Assembly: GCF_900176595.1 (NCBI RefSeq)
Contig: NZ_LT838813.1
Span: 4,606,001 to 4,670,000 of the forward strand
DNA from: Aquiflexum balticum DSM 16537
GTDB taxonomy: Bacteria > Bacteroidota > Bacteroidia > Cytophagales > Cyclobacteriaceae
DNA: 64,000 nucleotides
Reading direction: 5' to 3'
The notes under the pieces were generated by a model. The model was not told where the DNA came from, did no database searches, and saw only the letters and a program-made list of their open reading frames with translations. Both the position numbers and the translations under genes were made by a program. Below, one piece after another: positions 27,292 through 36,093 of the stretch. Position 1 is the first letter of the stretch. Each line of letters opens with the position of its first letter.

Positions 27292-27672
27292 ATGACTGAA
27301 AATGAATTGGCTAGAGAGGCAGTTGACATAGCCTACCAAATCCACAAAGAATTGGGCCCTGGATTAATTGAAAGTGTTTATGAAGAAATCTTCGCATTTG
27401 AATTATCTGAGAGACAAATCCCGTTTACCCGTCAAGAAAAAGTCAAGATTAAATATAAAGAACGCATTTTTGACAAAGGATTTAGAACGGATTTGATTTT
27501 GGGAGATAAACTCATAATAGAATTAAAGTCTATAGAACAATTGGATAAAGTTCACCATAAAATGCTATTGACCTATATGAGATTGAAAGATATTAAATTA
27601 GGTCTCCTAATTAATTTCAAGGTGAATTTAATCAAAGAAGGTATCCATAGAAAAATCGATGGCTATCTTTAA
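27292..27672 (+). CDS. GxxExxY protein (PD-(D/E)XK nuclease-like)
   Basis: The 126-residue product has the family signature G24-x-x-E27-x-x-Y30 (GLIESVY). The later motifs D67 (RTDLIL) and E77-x-K79 (IIELKS) fit a PD-(D/E)XK nuclease core. I chose the ATG at 27292 because homologues begin right before the helix EREAVDIAYQIHKELG; an upstream TTG at 27253 would add 13 residues. Members are small, widespread, often multicopy, and have no proven substrate. The gene sits alone between CACAAAG-type inverted repeats. It is followed by genes on the other strand. Confidence 0.85.
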   Translation: MTENELAREAVDIAYQIHKELGPGLIESVYEEIFAFELSERQIPFTRQEKVKIKYKERIFDKGFRTDLILGDKLIIELKSIEQLDKVHHKMLLTYMRLKDIKLGLLINFKVNLIKEGIHRKIDGYL

Positions 27673-27699
27673 AAACACCAAGGCACTTATTTAATTTTC

Positions 27700-27724
27700 T
27701 TTGTGCCTTTGTGTCTTTGTGGGA
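27700..27724. repeat. right inverted repeat flanking GxxExxY gene
   Basis: TTTGTGCCTTTGTGTCTTTGTGGGA lies 28 bases after the GxxExxY stop codon. It is the inverted counterpart of the CACTAAGACACAAAG sequence at 27193-27207. Confidence 0.55.
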
Positions 27725-27767
27725 TTTAAATCTTTCTTTTCGCCTTAGCGGGAAACAAACCTCTTCT

Positions 27768-30700
27768 TTATTTCTTCCCCACCCACTTAAACGCATTCAC
27801 AAAAGCTTCCACCCAAGGACTGATTTCATCGTCTTGTCTTTCTGATGGATAGTAGGGCCAGTTCCAGGGTTTAAGGGAACGCTCTATATGGGGCATGATG
27901 GCCAAGTGCCTTCCATCCTCCGAAGCAATACCTGCAACAGCATAATCGGACCCGTTAGGATTGCCAGGATAGGCTTCATAGCTGTAGGTCATTCCGATAT
28001 GGTAGGTATCTTTTGGCTTAGGCAATTGGAATTTACCTTCTCCATGTGCCACCCATACACCCAAACGCTGCCCGGCAAGACTTTTGAACATCACGGTATT
28101 GTTTTCCGGGATATTGACATTGACAAAAATCGATTCAAACTTATGGCTGGCATTATGCAACATCTTTGGTTTGACATCATGGTCAGGCGTCACCAAACCC
28201 AACTCCACCATCAACTGACAACCATTACAGACTCCTAAGCTGAGGGTGTCTTTTCTTGCATAAAAATTATCCAAAGCACTTTTTGCTTTTTCATTGTAAA
28301 GAAATGCCCCTGCCCAACCTTTGGCTGAACCCAACACATCTGAGTTGGAAAAACCTCCTACAAATACGATCATATGAACATCCTCAAGGTTTTCCCGCCC
28401 GGTAATCAGGTCGGTCATGTGTACATCCTTGACGTCAAAACCCGCCAACCATAAAGAGTAAGCCATCTCACGGTCTCCGTTCACACCCTTTTCACGGATG
28501 ATGGCTGCGACTTTTCCGGAAGATTCTTTTCTGTAAGGATTCAAACCAAAGGCATCAAAAGTGCCTTCCCAGTTCTTTCCAAAATTATAAAAGAGAGACT
28601 GGTTTTTGTAATTATTGAATCTTTCCAAAGCCAATTGGTCACCGCTCTGTTTTTTGTCCAATAAGTAAGAGGACCTGAACCAAGTGTCACGCATTTCGGC
28701 TACATCAAGGGTCAATCCTGTCCGTTCCAAAGAAACTTTTCCATCCAAAGTCACTTCGGCCAAAGAAATATAGGTCAATCCATAATTTTCCAATACTGCT
28801 CTTGTCCTTTCTGAATTTCTTACCTGAATCAAAACACCCGGATTCTCGGCAAAAAGCGCCTTAACGGAATCTTGTTCAGGTAATCTTTTCGTTTTCACCT
28901 TAAGACCTACTTTCTTGGAAGGAAAACACATTTCCAACAAAGCCGTAATGATTCCACCTGAGGAAATATCATGTCCTGCCAGAACCTCACGTTTTTCGAT
29001 CAATTTCTGGACAACCATAAATGCTTTGGCAAAATATTGACCGTCGGTCACATCGGGGGTTTCATTGCCTATCTTATTCAAGGATTGGGCAAAGCTTGAA
29101 CCTCCTAATTTGGCTGTGTCTTTTGAAAAATCTATATAATAAACTTTTGAACCTGCTACAGGTTTCAAGTCGGGAGATACCGTCAGTTTAGGGTTAGAAC
29201 ACTCCCCTACTGTTGAAATAATCACTGTTCCCGGAGAATATACCGTTTTCCCTTCAGGATATTTTTGGGTCATGGAAAGGGAGTCTTTACCAGTTGGCAC
29301 ATTGATTCCCAATTCAATAGAAAAATCGGAAATCGCTTCCACTGCACGGTAAAGGCGATCATTCTCTCCAGGATTCTTAGCCGGCCACATCCAATTGGCG
29401 CTGAGCGATATGCCTGCCAATCCATCTGTAATCGGTGCCCAAACCAAATTGGTCAAAGCTTCTGCAATTGCCAACCGGGAACCTGCTTCAGGATTGGCCA
29501 TAGCGGCCACTGGTGCATGCCCAATGGAGGTGGCTATTCCCTTATTTCCGGTGAAATCCAAAGCCATTACAGCAACATTATTCAATGGCAACTGAATTTC
29601 TCCTGTGGTCTGCTGTTTGGCTACCCTACCGGTTACAGACCTATCTACCTTATTGGTTAACCAATCCTTACAGGCCACAGCTTCCAATTGAAGCACCTGC
29701 TCTATATAAGATTTTAATTGGGATACCGAGTATTCAGGTCTTGCATAGTCAGTTTGGATCGGAGTATCCTCCAAAATGGTCTTTGGAGAGGATCCGAACA
29801 TATATGCCAGATTCCAGTCAATTGGTTTTTCCCCGGTTTTGCTGTTTTCAAATTTGAAATGCATGTCTCCGGTAGTTTCACCCACTAGATAAAACGGGGC
29901 CCTTTCTCTTGCAGAAATCCGCTGTAAAAGGTCCACATCTTTTTCATGCACTACCAGACCCATTCTTTCCTGTGATTCATTGCCGACTATTTCTTTTGCC
30001 GAAAGCGTCGGATCACCGACAGGAAGCTGATCAATATGGATGGTGCCTCCTGTACTTTCCACCAATTCAGAAAGACAGTTTAGGTGCCCTCCCGCGCCGT
30101 GGTCATGGATGGAGATAATTGGGTTTTCATGGCTTTCTGCCATGGCACGGATTACATTGGAAACCCTTTTCTGCATCTCAGGATTTGAACGTTGAATGGC
30201 GTTCAATTCGATGGCATTACTGAATTCACCTGTATTCACAGAAGATACAGCACCGCCACCCATTCCGATACGATAATTATCACCGCCCATGACAATGATC
30301 TTATCCCCTTTTATAGGTTCTTTCTTTTTGGCGTATTCTTTTCTTGTAAATCCTATTCCGCCAGCCATCATGATGACTTTGTCAAATCCATGGGCTTTTC
30401 CCTCCTCATCATGTTCGAAGGTCAATACCGAACCGCAAATCAAGGGCTGTCCGAATTTATTACCAAAATCTGATGCTCCATTGGAGGCTTTGATCAGAAT
30501 ATCCATCGGAGTTTGGTATAACCATTTTCTTTCCGGAAGATTTTTTTCCCAGCTTCTGCCGGCTTCAGTTCGTGGATAAGAAGTCATGTAAACCGCTGTT
30601 CCTGCCAAAGGAATTGAAGCAGTTCCCCCTGCCATCCTATCTCTGATTTCACCACCTGAACCGGTAGCCGCACCATTAAAGGGCTCCACTGTAGTAGGGA

Positions 30701-31448
30701 AATTGTGGGTTTCTGCTTTTAAAGAAATGACTGTTTCTATGGTTTCCGGTTCAAAAAAATCAGGTTTGTCCTGCGTCTTTGGTGCAAACTGCTGGGCTTT
30801 GGGACCCTCTATAAAAGCTACGTTGTCCTTATATGCTGAAACAATTTTATTCGGATGCCTTTTGGAGGTTTCTTTGATCAGTTGAAAAAGGGTCTTATCT
30901 TTTTCTTCACCATTGATGACAAAAGATCCATTGAATATCTTGTGACGGCAATGTTCTGAGTTGACCTGTGAAAATCCAAAAACTTCTGAATCTGTGAGTG
31001 GCCTTCCAAGTTCCTTGCTGACATTTTCAAGGTAATCTACTTCTTCCTGACTTAGAGCCAAACCTTCTTTTTGGCTATAAGCTTTGATATCAAGAACGGG
31101 AATTATCTTTTCCGGCTGTAGATGGATGTCAAAAATATCCTGATCGAGTCCCTGATATTTTTTTTGTAACATCGGGTCAATGCTGTCCTTTTCGGTAATC
31201 GAGAAATACTCCTCTATCCTTTGAATACCCTCAATTCCCATATTCCTGGTAATTTCCACCGCATTGGTAGACCAAGGAGTAATCATTTCTTTTCTTGGTC
31301 CGGCAAACAAACCATCGATTTTCTCAGAAGCTATTGGTGTTGCCTCTCCAAAGAGCCAAATCAGCTTATCAATATCTTGTTTGTTTATCGGGTGGTTTGC
31401 CTGAACGGCGTAAATCAATGCTTGAGGGGATTGGAAAAAGAGGATCAT
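27768..31448 (-). CDS. purL: phosphoribosylformylglycinamidine synthase, single-chain large type
   Basis: The 1226-residue product is the one-polypeptide FGAM synthase, which converts FGAR to FGAM in step 4 of purine synthesis using ATP and glutamine. An N-terminal PurS-like part is followed by tandem AIRS-type ATP-binding halves (HNFPTTVEPFNGAATGSGGEIRD; GGGAVSSVNTG; PTGKDSLSMTQKY; AGHDISSGG). A C-terminal class I glutaminase domain carries the nucleophile Cys near 1074 (LGVCNGCQLMVELG), with later His/Glu in MPHIERSLKPW. No separate purQ or purS is needed. No pur neighbour is present, so it is a stand-alone gene. Confidence 0.96.
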   Translation of the reverse strand: MILFFQSPQALIYAVQANHPINKQDIDKLIWLFGEATPIASEKIDGLFAGPRKEMITPWSTNAVEITRNMGIEGIQRIEEYFSITEKDSIDPMLQKKYQGLDQDIFDIHLQPEKIIPVLDIKAYSQKEGLALSQEEVDYLENVSKELGRPLTDSEVFGFSQVNSEHCRHKIFNGSFVINGEEKDKTLFQLIKETSKRHPNKIVSAYKDNVAFIEGPKAQQFAPKTQDKPDFFEPETIETVISLKAETHNFPTTVEPFNGAATGSGGEIRDRMAGGTASIPLAGTAVYMTSYPRTEAGRSWEKNLPERKWLYQTPMDILIKASNGASDFGNKFGQPLICGSVLTFEHDEEGKAHGFDKVIMMAGGIGFTRKEYAKKKEPIKGDKIIVMGGDNYRIGMGGGAVSSVNTGEFSNAIELNAIQRSNPEMQKRVSNVIRAMAESHENPIISIHDHGAGGHLNCLSELVESTGGTIHIDQLPVGDPTLSAKEIVGNESQERMGLVVHEKDVDLLQRISARERAPFYLVGETTGDMHFKFENSKTGEKPIDWNLAYMFGSSPKTILEDTPIQTDYARPEYSVSQLKSYIEQVLQLEAVACKDWLTNKVDRSVTGRVAKQQTTGEIQLPLNNVAVMALDFTGNKGIATSIGHAPVAAMANPEAGSRLAIAEALTNLVWAPITDGLAGISLSANWMWPAKNPGENDRLYRAVEAISDFSIELGINVPTGKDSLSMTQKYPEGKTVYSPGTVIISTVGECSNPKLTVSPDLKPVAGSKVYYIDFSKDTAKLGGSSFAQSLNKIGNETPDVTDGQYFAKAFMVVQKLIEKREVLAGHDISSGGIITALLEMCFPSKKVGLKVKTKRLPEQDSVKALFAENPGVLIQVRNSERTRAVLENYGLTYISLAEVTLDGKVSLERTGLTLDVAEMRDTWFRSSYLLDKKQSGDQLALERFNNYKNQSLFYNFGKNWEGTFDAFGLNPYRKESSGKVAAIIREKGVNGDREMAYSLWLAGFDVKDVHMTDLITGRENLEDVHMIVFVGGFSNSDVLGSAKGWAGAFLYNEKAKSALDNFYARKDTLSLGVCNGCQLMVELGLVTPDHDVKPKMLHNASHKFESIFVNVNIPENNTVMFKSLAGQRLGVWVAHGEGKFQLPKPKDTYHIGMTYSYEAYPGNPNGSDYAVAGIASEDGRHLAIMPHIERSLKPWNWPYYPSERQDDEISPWVEAFVNAFKWVGKK

Positions 31449-31828
31449 GTGCTGTTTTTTGAAGCCTTTTTTGAAGAAGGAGCAAAGGTAAACATTTGAG
31501 TCAAAAGTTTAAAGAAAACTTGAGGATGTAGATTTTTCAATAATTTAAGATTCAACAAGGTCCTTTCTGAATAACGATGAAAATTTCAACTATCCCATTT
31601 CCAGAATTGTCTTTCTCGCCTCCCCATTTCACCGCATTTTTAAGGTCAGAGATTCTTCAATCCGCATTTGTATTCTCATATAAGTTAGGATTCAACAAGC
31701 TCCTTTCACAATGACGGTGGAAATTTCACCTTGCCCTTTTCCAACATACCCCTGTCTCGCCTCTTCTTGGCTCTTGTTTGGCTCTTGTCTCTTGCCTCTT
31801 GGCTCTTGGCTCTTCATCTACCCTATCC
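31449..31828. repeat. intergenic region with a 49-base direct repeat and TTCTTGG tract
   Basis: Two imperfect direct copies of about 49 bases (31549-31597 and 31688-31736) share GATTCAACAAG, TCCTTTC and AAATTTCA with about three-quarters identity. A CTCTTGGCTCTTGG pyrimidine-rich tract (31745-31815) of the kind found at 13375 and 16440 follows. The purL promoter should lie at the left end. No gene is supported. Confidence 0.6.
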
Positions 31829-34285
31829 CTACTCCCCTCTCAAAGAATCTACAGGATTGGCATTTGCTGCTTTGAGCGATTGGATCCCCATTGTAATCCA
31901 GGAAACCAAGAATACCATTGCTCCTGCAAAGAAGATGATCACCCAGCCCAAATCTATCTTATACTGATAATCCTCCAACCATTTTTTCATCCCCCACCAG
32001 GCCAAAGGGGCTCCAATGACAAATGCAAACAATATCAATTTTGTAAATTCTTTAGAAAGCAGAAAAACAATATTAGCTGTCGTAGCCCCCAGTGTTTTTC
32101 TTATCCCGATTTCCTTACGGCGCTGTTCGGCGGTAAAGGCTGTCAATGCAAACAATCCCAAAGAAGCAATAAAAATCGCAAATCCGGTGAATGCTGCAAA
32201 AACCTTCCCTATCCTGGTCTCTGAAGCATACATCGCTTCAAACCTGTCATCCAAGAATTCATAGGTAAAAGGCTGTCCCGGCGCCAATGCCTTCCATTTG
32301 TCCTCCACCAATTGAAGCACCTCGGAAACATCTGCGGCTTTGAATTTAAAAGAAGCAATACCGGAAGGATTTGGATCCACAAAGAGCATAACCGCTCCAA
32401 TGTTTTCCTTTAGGGATTCGAAATGAAAATTTTCAACTACCCCTATCACCGTTTTTACTTCCAAATCATCAGTGTTCAAGCCGGTAACGTTGTTTCCTGA
32501 AAATGTCGTAATTTTTTGCCCTATTGGATCTCCTTCAAAATTGAAATTCTTTATGGCAGTCTCGTTGATAATTACAGCCGAAGAGTCAGAAGGAAAATCC
32601 ATTGAGAAGTCCCTTCCTTGGACGATCTTCATTCCTAGGGTCTTGACATAATCAAAATCTACCTGCCAATTTTGAATCGAGACCAAATTTTCCTGGTCTT
32701 GGATATCCCTCCCCATCACCCACCAAGGGTTATCAGATCTGTTGGTTCCCGAGACTGGTAGAAAACCACTCAATGTGCCTTTCTCGATCATTGAACTTCC
32801 CAATATTTCCTGCTTAAAAGTTTGTTTTTGACTTCCCAGAGCATATAGATCATGCACCATGATGATTTGATCTTTATTGAATCCCAGATTTTTGTTCTGA
32901 ATAAAATTCATCTGGGAAAACAGCACTATCGTACAGAAAATCAGGATAATCGAAATGGAAAATTGAAAGACCACCAAAGAACTTCGAACTCTGGCACTCT
33001 TCATTCCACTGGACACATCCCCTTTCAATACTTTAACAGGCTTAAATCCTGAAAGGAAAAAGGCCGGATAAATGCCTGCAATAAAACCTACTAGGATCGC
33101 TCCCAAAAGTAGACTGGCATAAAAACCGAATTCATCAAATGGTAACTTTAAATTTCTACCTGCCAAGTCATTGAAGAAAGGAAGTAATATTGAAGCAATA
33201 AAAATTGCCATAGAAAAAGAAATCAAGCTCATCAGAAAAGTCTCCATCATAAACTGAAAAAACAAATCCTTGCGATCCGATCCCATACTTTTTCTGACTC
33301 CTACCTCCTTGGCCCGGTTGGATGATTTGGCAGTTGCCAGATTCATAAAATTAATACAGGCAATCAGTAATATAAATACCGCAATAGCAACAAACAAATA
33401 CACATAGGTAATTGAAAAATTTGCCTTAAACTCCCCTAACAAATCACTGTGTAAATGAATATCCAACAAAGGTTGCAAGGCATACTCCACCTTATTGCCG
33501 CTGGCCTTGAACATTTCCAAAGTAAAATCTTCCCCCATAACCTGTTTAAGGACAGGCGTCATATGCTTTTCAGTCATAGAAGCGATTTTTTGGTCCATTT
33601 CCTTTATATCAGCACCAGGTTTTGCTAAGATATAGGTCTGAAAATTATTTCCCAGCCATTGTCCGGACTTTGCTTCTGACAGTCCCTCTGCTGCCAGCAA
33701 AACATGGAAATCGAAATGGCTGTTTTCCGGTATATCTTCATAGACAGCAGTGATTTTGTAATCCGTCTTATTGTCAAGAACCAAACTTTGCCCCACAGCA
33801 TTTTCTCCTTTGAAAAACTTATCCGCCATGGTCTGACTGATCATCATCGTATTTGGCTCTTCCAAAGCTCCCTTTTTATTGCCCTGAACCAAAGGAATAT
33901 CAAACACTTTCAAAAAGTCTTTGCCGGCAAAGATCACCTTGTTTTCTTTGATGTTGTCCTCATACCTTTTGATCAAAAAAGAACCCTGATTTCTGAAATG
34001 GACAGAAGCCTCCACTTCCGGTATCTCTTCCACCAAAGCATCTGCCATGGGTGCAGGAGCATAAGTCATATTCATGGCATTTCCGCCAAAGACAATATCA
34101 GATGTCACCCGATAAATCCGCTCCGCATTCGGAAAATGTTTGTCATAACTCAGTTCATTACGAACAAAAAGGGCAATGATCAGACAAAGGGCAATGCCCA
34201 AAGATAAACCCAGGACATTGATGATGGAGATACCCTTGGTCTTCCAAAAGCTTCTCAGGGCGATTTTGAGGATGTTTGTTAGCAT
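31829..34285 (-). CDS. MacB/FtsX-type ABC transporter permease (1)
   Basis: The product is 818 residues when started at MLTNILKIALRSFWKTKG (34285); this start precedes the usual first helix of the family, and a longer reading frame adds 29 non-conserved residues. The layout is a membrane helix at about 20-40, a periplasmic MacB_PCD domain, an FtsX three-helix block (with KEVGVRKSMGSDRKDLFFQF), a second helix and periplasmic domain, and a final FtsX block ending NPVDSLRGE. The duplicated arrangement is typical of Bacteroidetes permeases of this class. The ATPase partner is not in the window. Substrate is unknown; peptide, lipoprotein or antimicrobial export are known roles in the family. Confidence 0.9.
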   Translation of the reverse strand: MLTNILKIALRSFWKTKGISIINVLGLSLGIALCLIIALFVRNELSYDKHFPNAERIYRVTSDIVFGGNAMNMTYAPAPMADALVEEIPEVEASVHFRNQGSFLIKRYEDNIKENKVIFAGKDFLKVFDIPLVQGNKKGALEEPNTMMISQTMADKFFKGENAVGQSLVLDNKTDYKITAVYEDIPENSHFDFHVLLAAEGLSEAKSGQWLGNNFQTYILAKPGADIKEMDQKIASMTEKHMTPVLKQVMGEDFTLEMFKASGNKVEYALQPLLDIHLHSDLLGEFKANFSITYVYLFVAIAVFILLIACINFMNLATAKSSNRAKEVGVRKSMGSDRKDLFFQFMMETFLMSLISFSMAIFIASILLPFFNDLAGRNLKLPFDEFGFYASLLLGAILVGFIAGIYPAFFLSGFKPVKVLKGDVSSGMKSARVRSSLVVFQFSISIILIFCTIVLFSQMNFIQNKNLGFNKDQIIMVHDLYALGSQKQTFKQEILGSSMIEKGTLSGFLPVSGTNRSDNPWWVMGRDIQDQENLVSIQNWQVDFDYVKTLGMKIVQGRDFSMDFPSDSSAVIINETAIKNFNFEGDPIGQKITTFSGNNVTGLNTDDLEVKTVIGVVENFHFESLKENIGAVMLFVDPNPSGIASFKFKAADVSEVLQLVEDKWKALAPGQPFTYEFLDDRFEAMYASETRIGKVFAAFTGFAIFIASLGLFALTAFTAEQRRKEIGIRKTLGATTANIVFLLSKEFTKLILFAFVIGAPLAWWGMKKWLEDYQYKIDLGWVIIFFAGAMVFLVSWITMGIQSLKAANANPVDSLRGE

Positions 34286-34331
34286 GGGTTTGGGTTTTGG
34301 TTTAGTTTGATGGGTTTTGGTATTTGTACAA

Positions 34332-34521
34332 TCCGCCACGGCGGACAAGATGTACCATGTACCAAGTACCATGAGATGGAACTCGATTCAGAATTGTACC
34401 TGTTGATTTTATTTGACATTTTCTTACAAGCTTTTTGTTTTTCCACCTTCCAATAATCAGGAAATGCTTCTTAGTTTTTGAACAGACCAAATACATTGTA
34501 CATCGTACTTTGTACTTGGTA
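34332..34521. repeat. TCCGCCACGGCGGA palindrome and GTAC repeats
   Basis: A perfect 14-bp palindrome at 34332-34345 is the same as that at 25815-25828. It is followed by GTACCATGTACCAAGTACC (about 34350-34370) and its inverted counterpart GTACTTTGTACTTGGTAC (about 34504-34521). This is a foldback of the repeat found before smc. Confidence 0.55.
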
Positions 34522-34531
34522 CATAAGTTCA

Positions 34532-34639
34532 CTATTCGCTTTTCAAAACCTTTGCCGGATTGGTTTTTGCAACTCCAAGTGAATGAAATCCGACCACAAG
34601 TAGGGCCAATACAAGAACCCCAAACCCAACGTAAAGTGT
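34532..34639 (-). pseudogene. severed C-terminus of permease (2)
   Basis: The minus strand encodes about 34 residues ending ...VAKTNPAKVLKSE and a TAG at 34532. The preceding hydrophobic stretch (YVGFGVLVLALLVVGFH) is the last membrane helix of a MacB/FtsX-type permease. It has no start of its own. It completes the permease whose N-terminal 770 residues lie at 37034-39349, on the other side of an IS91-like element. Confidence 0.85.
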
Positions 34640-34704
34640 TTTAGACGCAATCTAGCCAAAAAAATAGCCAAAATAAATTGGCGTTTCAAGATTGCGTTTA
34701 AAAC
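34638..34704. repeat. terminal hairpin of the IS91-like element
   Basis: GTTTTAGACGCAATCT (34638-34653) pairs with AGATTGCGTTTAAAAC (34689-34704) at 15 of 16 positions. Inside is a second short foldback, GCCAA...TTGGC. It sits exactly at the transposase-side end of the element, where IS91 elements carry their replication origin. Confidence 0.65.
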
Positions 34705-34917
34705 ATAGTTGGACTAAGCCGTGCTACACCTATGGGTATTTATCTGCTTTGCTTTGAAGGTTTTGTCTGGTTTTGGACCATTGTCCTGAAGTTTTGGACG
34801 GATTCCGCTTTTTTACCCGGAAATTTTGTTTGGGACCGGGCATACCTTTCCCTGTAACAGAACCTCTGTTTTGTTTTTCTTTCAGCTTTTCAAAGAACTT
34901 CATCCCTGCTTTTTCAT

Positions 34918-36093
34918 TCAGGGACCATTTGCTTTTCCTTCGGGCGTGGCAAAGACCATCCTTCCGTTCTTGCAGCAGCTACACCTGAACATCTCTTCTC
35001 CGAAAATCTCCTCCATCACCTCGTAGGTGCTCAGCCCATGGTAAAATGACACCTCCCTTGTTATGTTCAACAGCCTGAAACATTCATTCATTTTGGTGTT
35101 GCTGTTGGCCGAGGCCAAGATGCCGTAATAGCGGATTTTGTAGAAGCCTGTTGGCAGTACATGTTGCATAAATCTTCTGACAAACTCGGAACAGGCAAGC
35201 AACATGGTTTTGGTTTTGTTGTCCCTGTAATCCTTCCACCTGAATTTTACGGTTTCACCATCTGTATCCAGAATACGGCTGTTGCTGATCGCTACCCTGT
35301 GGGTGTACCTGCCAAGGTAGCTGACCACCTGGCCCGCCCCCCTGAAGGTCTTCTTGATATAGACATTCCACATCTTTGCGTAAGATTCCCTTTTCAGACT
35401 ATTGATATCGGCAAACAGCTCTTTTTGACCTTCGGGTATCCTGAGAAGGTTATCCTCCAGTGCTCCCAGAAGCCTTTCCATGAACAGTCCCCGGAACACA
35501 GCCGAAAGGGCCTTTACCGGAACGAAGAACTTTTTGCCGGCATACAGCCACTGCATCCCGTCACTGTCAAGCCCTCCTGCAGGAACCAGCATATGGATGT
35601 GGGGGTGGTAGTTCAGGGATTGGCCCCAAGTGTGGAGTACCGACAGACAGCCGCTTTCGACTCCCAGAAATGCCGGGTTCAGGGCAGTCTTCTTTACTGC
35701 TTTTGCGGAACATTCAAAGAGCAGGTTGTAACAGAACCTCTGGTTGATGTAGAACAATGGATTGAGAAACTCAGGAACCGTAAACACGGCGTGAAAGTAC
35801 CTGACAGGCAGAAGCCTGCACTTTAGCTTTTCCACCCACAACTGCTGCTTGATGTACTGGCACTTCGGACAGTGACGGTTCCTGCAGCTGTTATAGCAGA
35901 CTTTGACCGTACCGCAGGAGTCACAACAGAGACTGTGTGAGCCCATTTGTGATGTCCGGCAATGGAGGATGTCGTTAAAGGCCTTTCTCTGATCAGGGCA
36001 CAGATGCTTCTGCGACAGGAAGACCTCCTTTTGGGAATCCAGGACTGTTGAGAGTTCGGCCCCACCATTCCTCTTGTTGACAGCATCCATCAA
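34918..36093 (-). CDS. IS91-family HUH transposase
   Basis: The 391-residue product has an N-terminal zinc-binding region rich in Cys pairs (CCDSCGTV, CYNSCRNRHCPKC, about 58-85). The HUH-type metal motif is YHPHIHML near 160-167. A tyrosine pair lies in SYLGRYTHRVAIS near 255-265 (Y2 class), the catalytic nucleophiles for rolling-circle transposition. Length and order fit IS91 transposases. Its start overlaps the recombinase gene's stop by 4 bases, so the two proteins are translationally coupled. The gene looks intact. Confidence 0.93.
   Translation of the reverse strand: MMDAVNKRNGGAELSTVLDSQKEVFLSQKHLCPDQRKAFNDILHCRTSQMGSHSLCCDSCGTVKVCYNSCRNRHCPKCQYIKQQLWVEKLKCRLLPVRYFHAVFTVPEFLNPLFYINQRFCYNLLFECSAKAVKKTALNPAFLGVESGCLSVLHTWGQSLNYHPHIHMLVPAGGLDSDGMQWLYAGKKFFVPVKALSAVFRGLFMERLLGALEDNLLRIPEGQKELFADINSLKRESYAKMWNVYIKKTFRGAGQVVSYLGRYTHRVAISNSRILDTDGETVKFRWKDYRDNKTKTMLLACSEFVRRFMQHVLPTGFYKIRYYGILASANSNTKMNECFRLLNITREVSFYHGLSTYEVMEEIFGEEMFRCSCCKNGRMVFATPEGKANGP

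Noticed and set aside
35161-35826. Plus-strand 221-codon frame
   Set aside because: It lies antisense inside the IS91-type transposase gene, whose product keeps all family motifs. The plus-strand translation has no recognisable domain.
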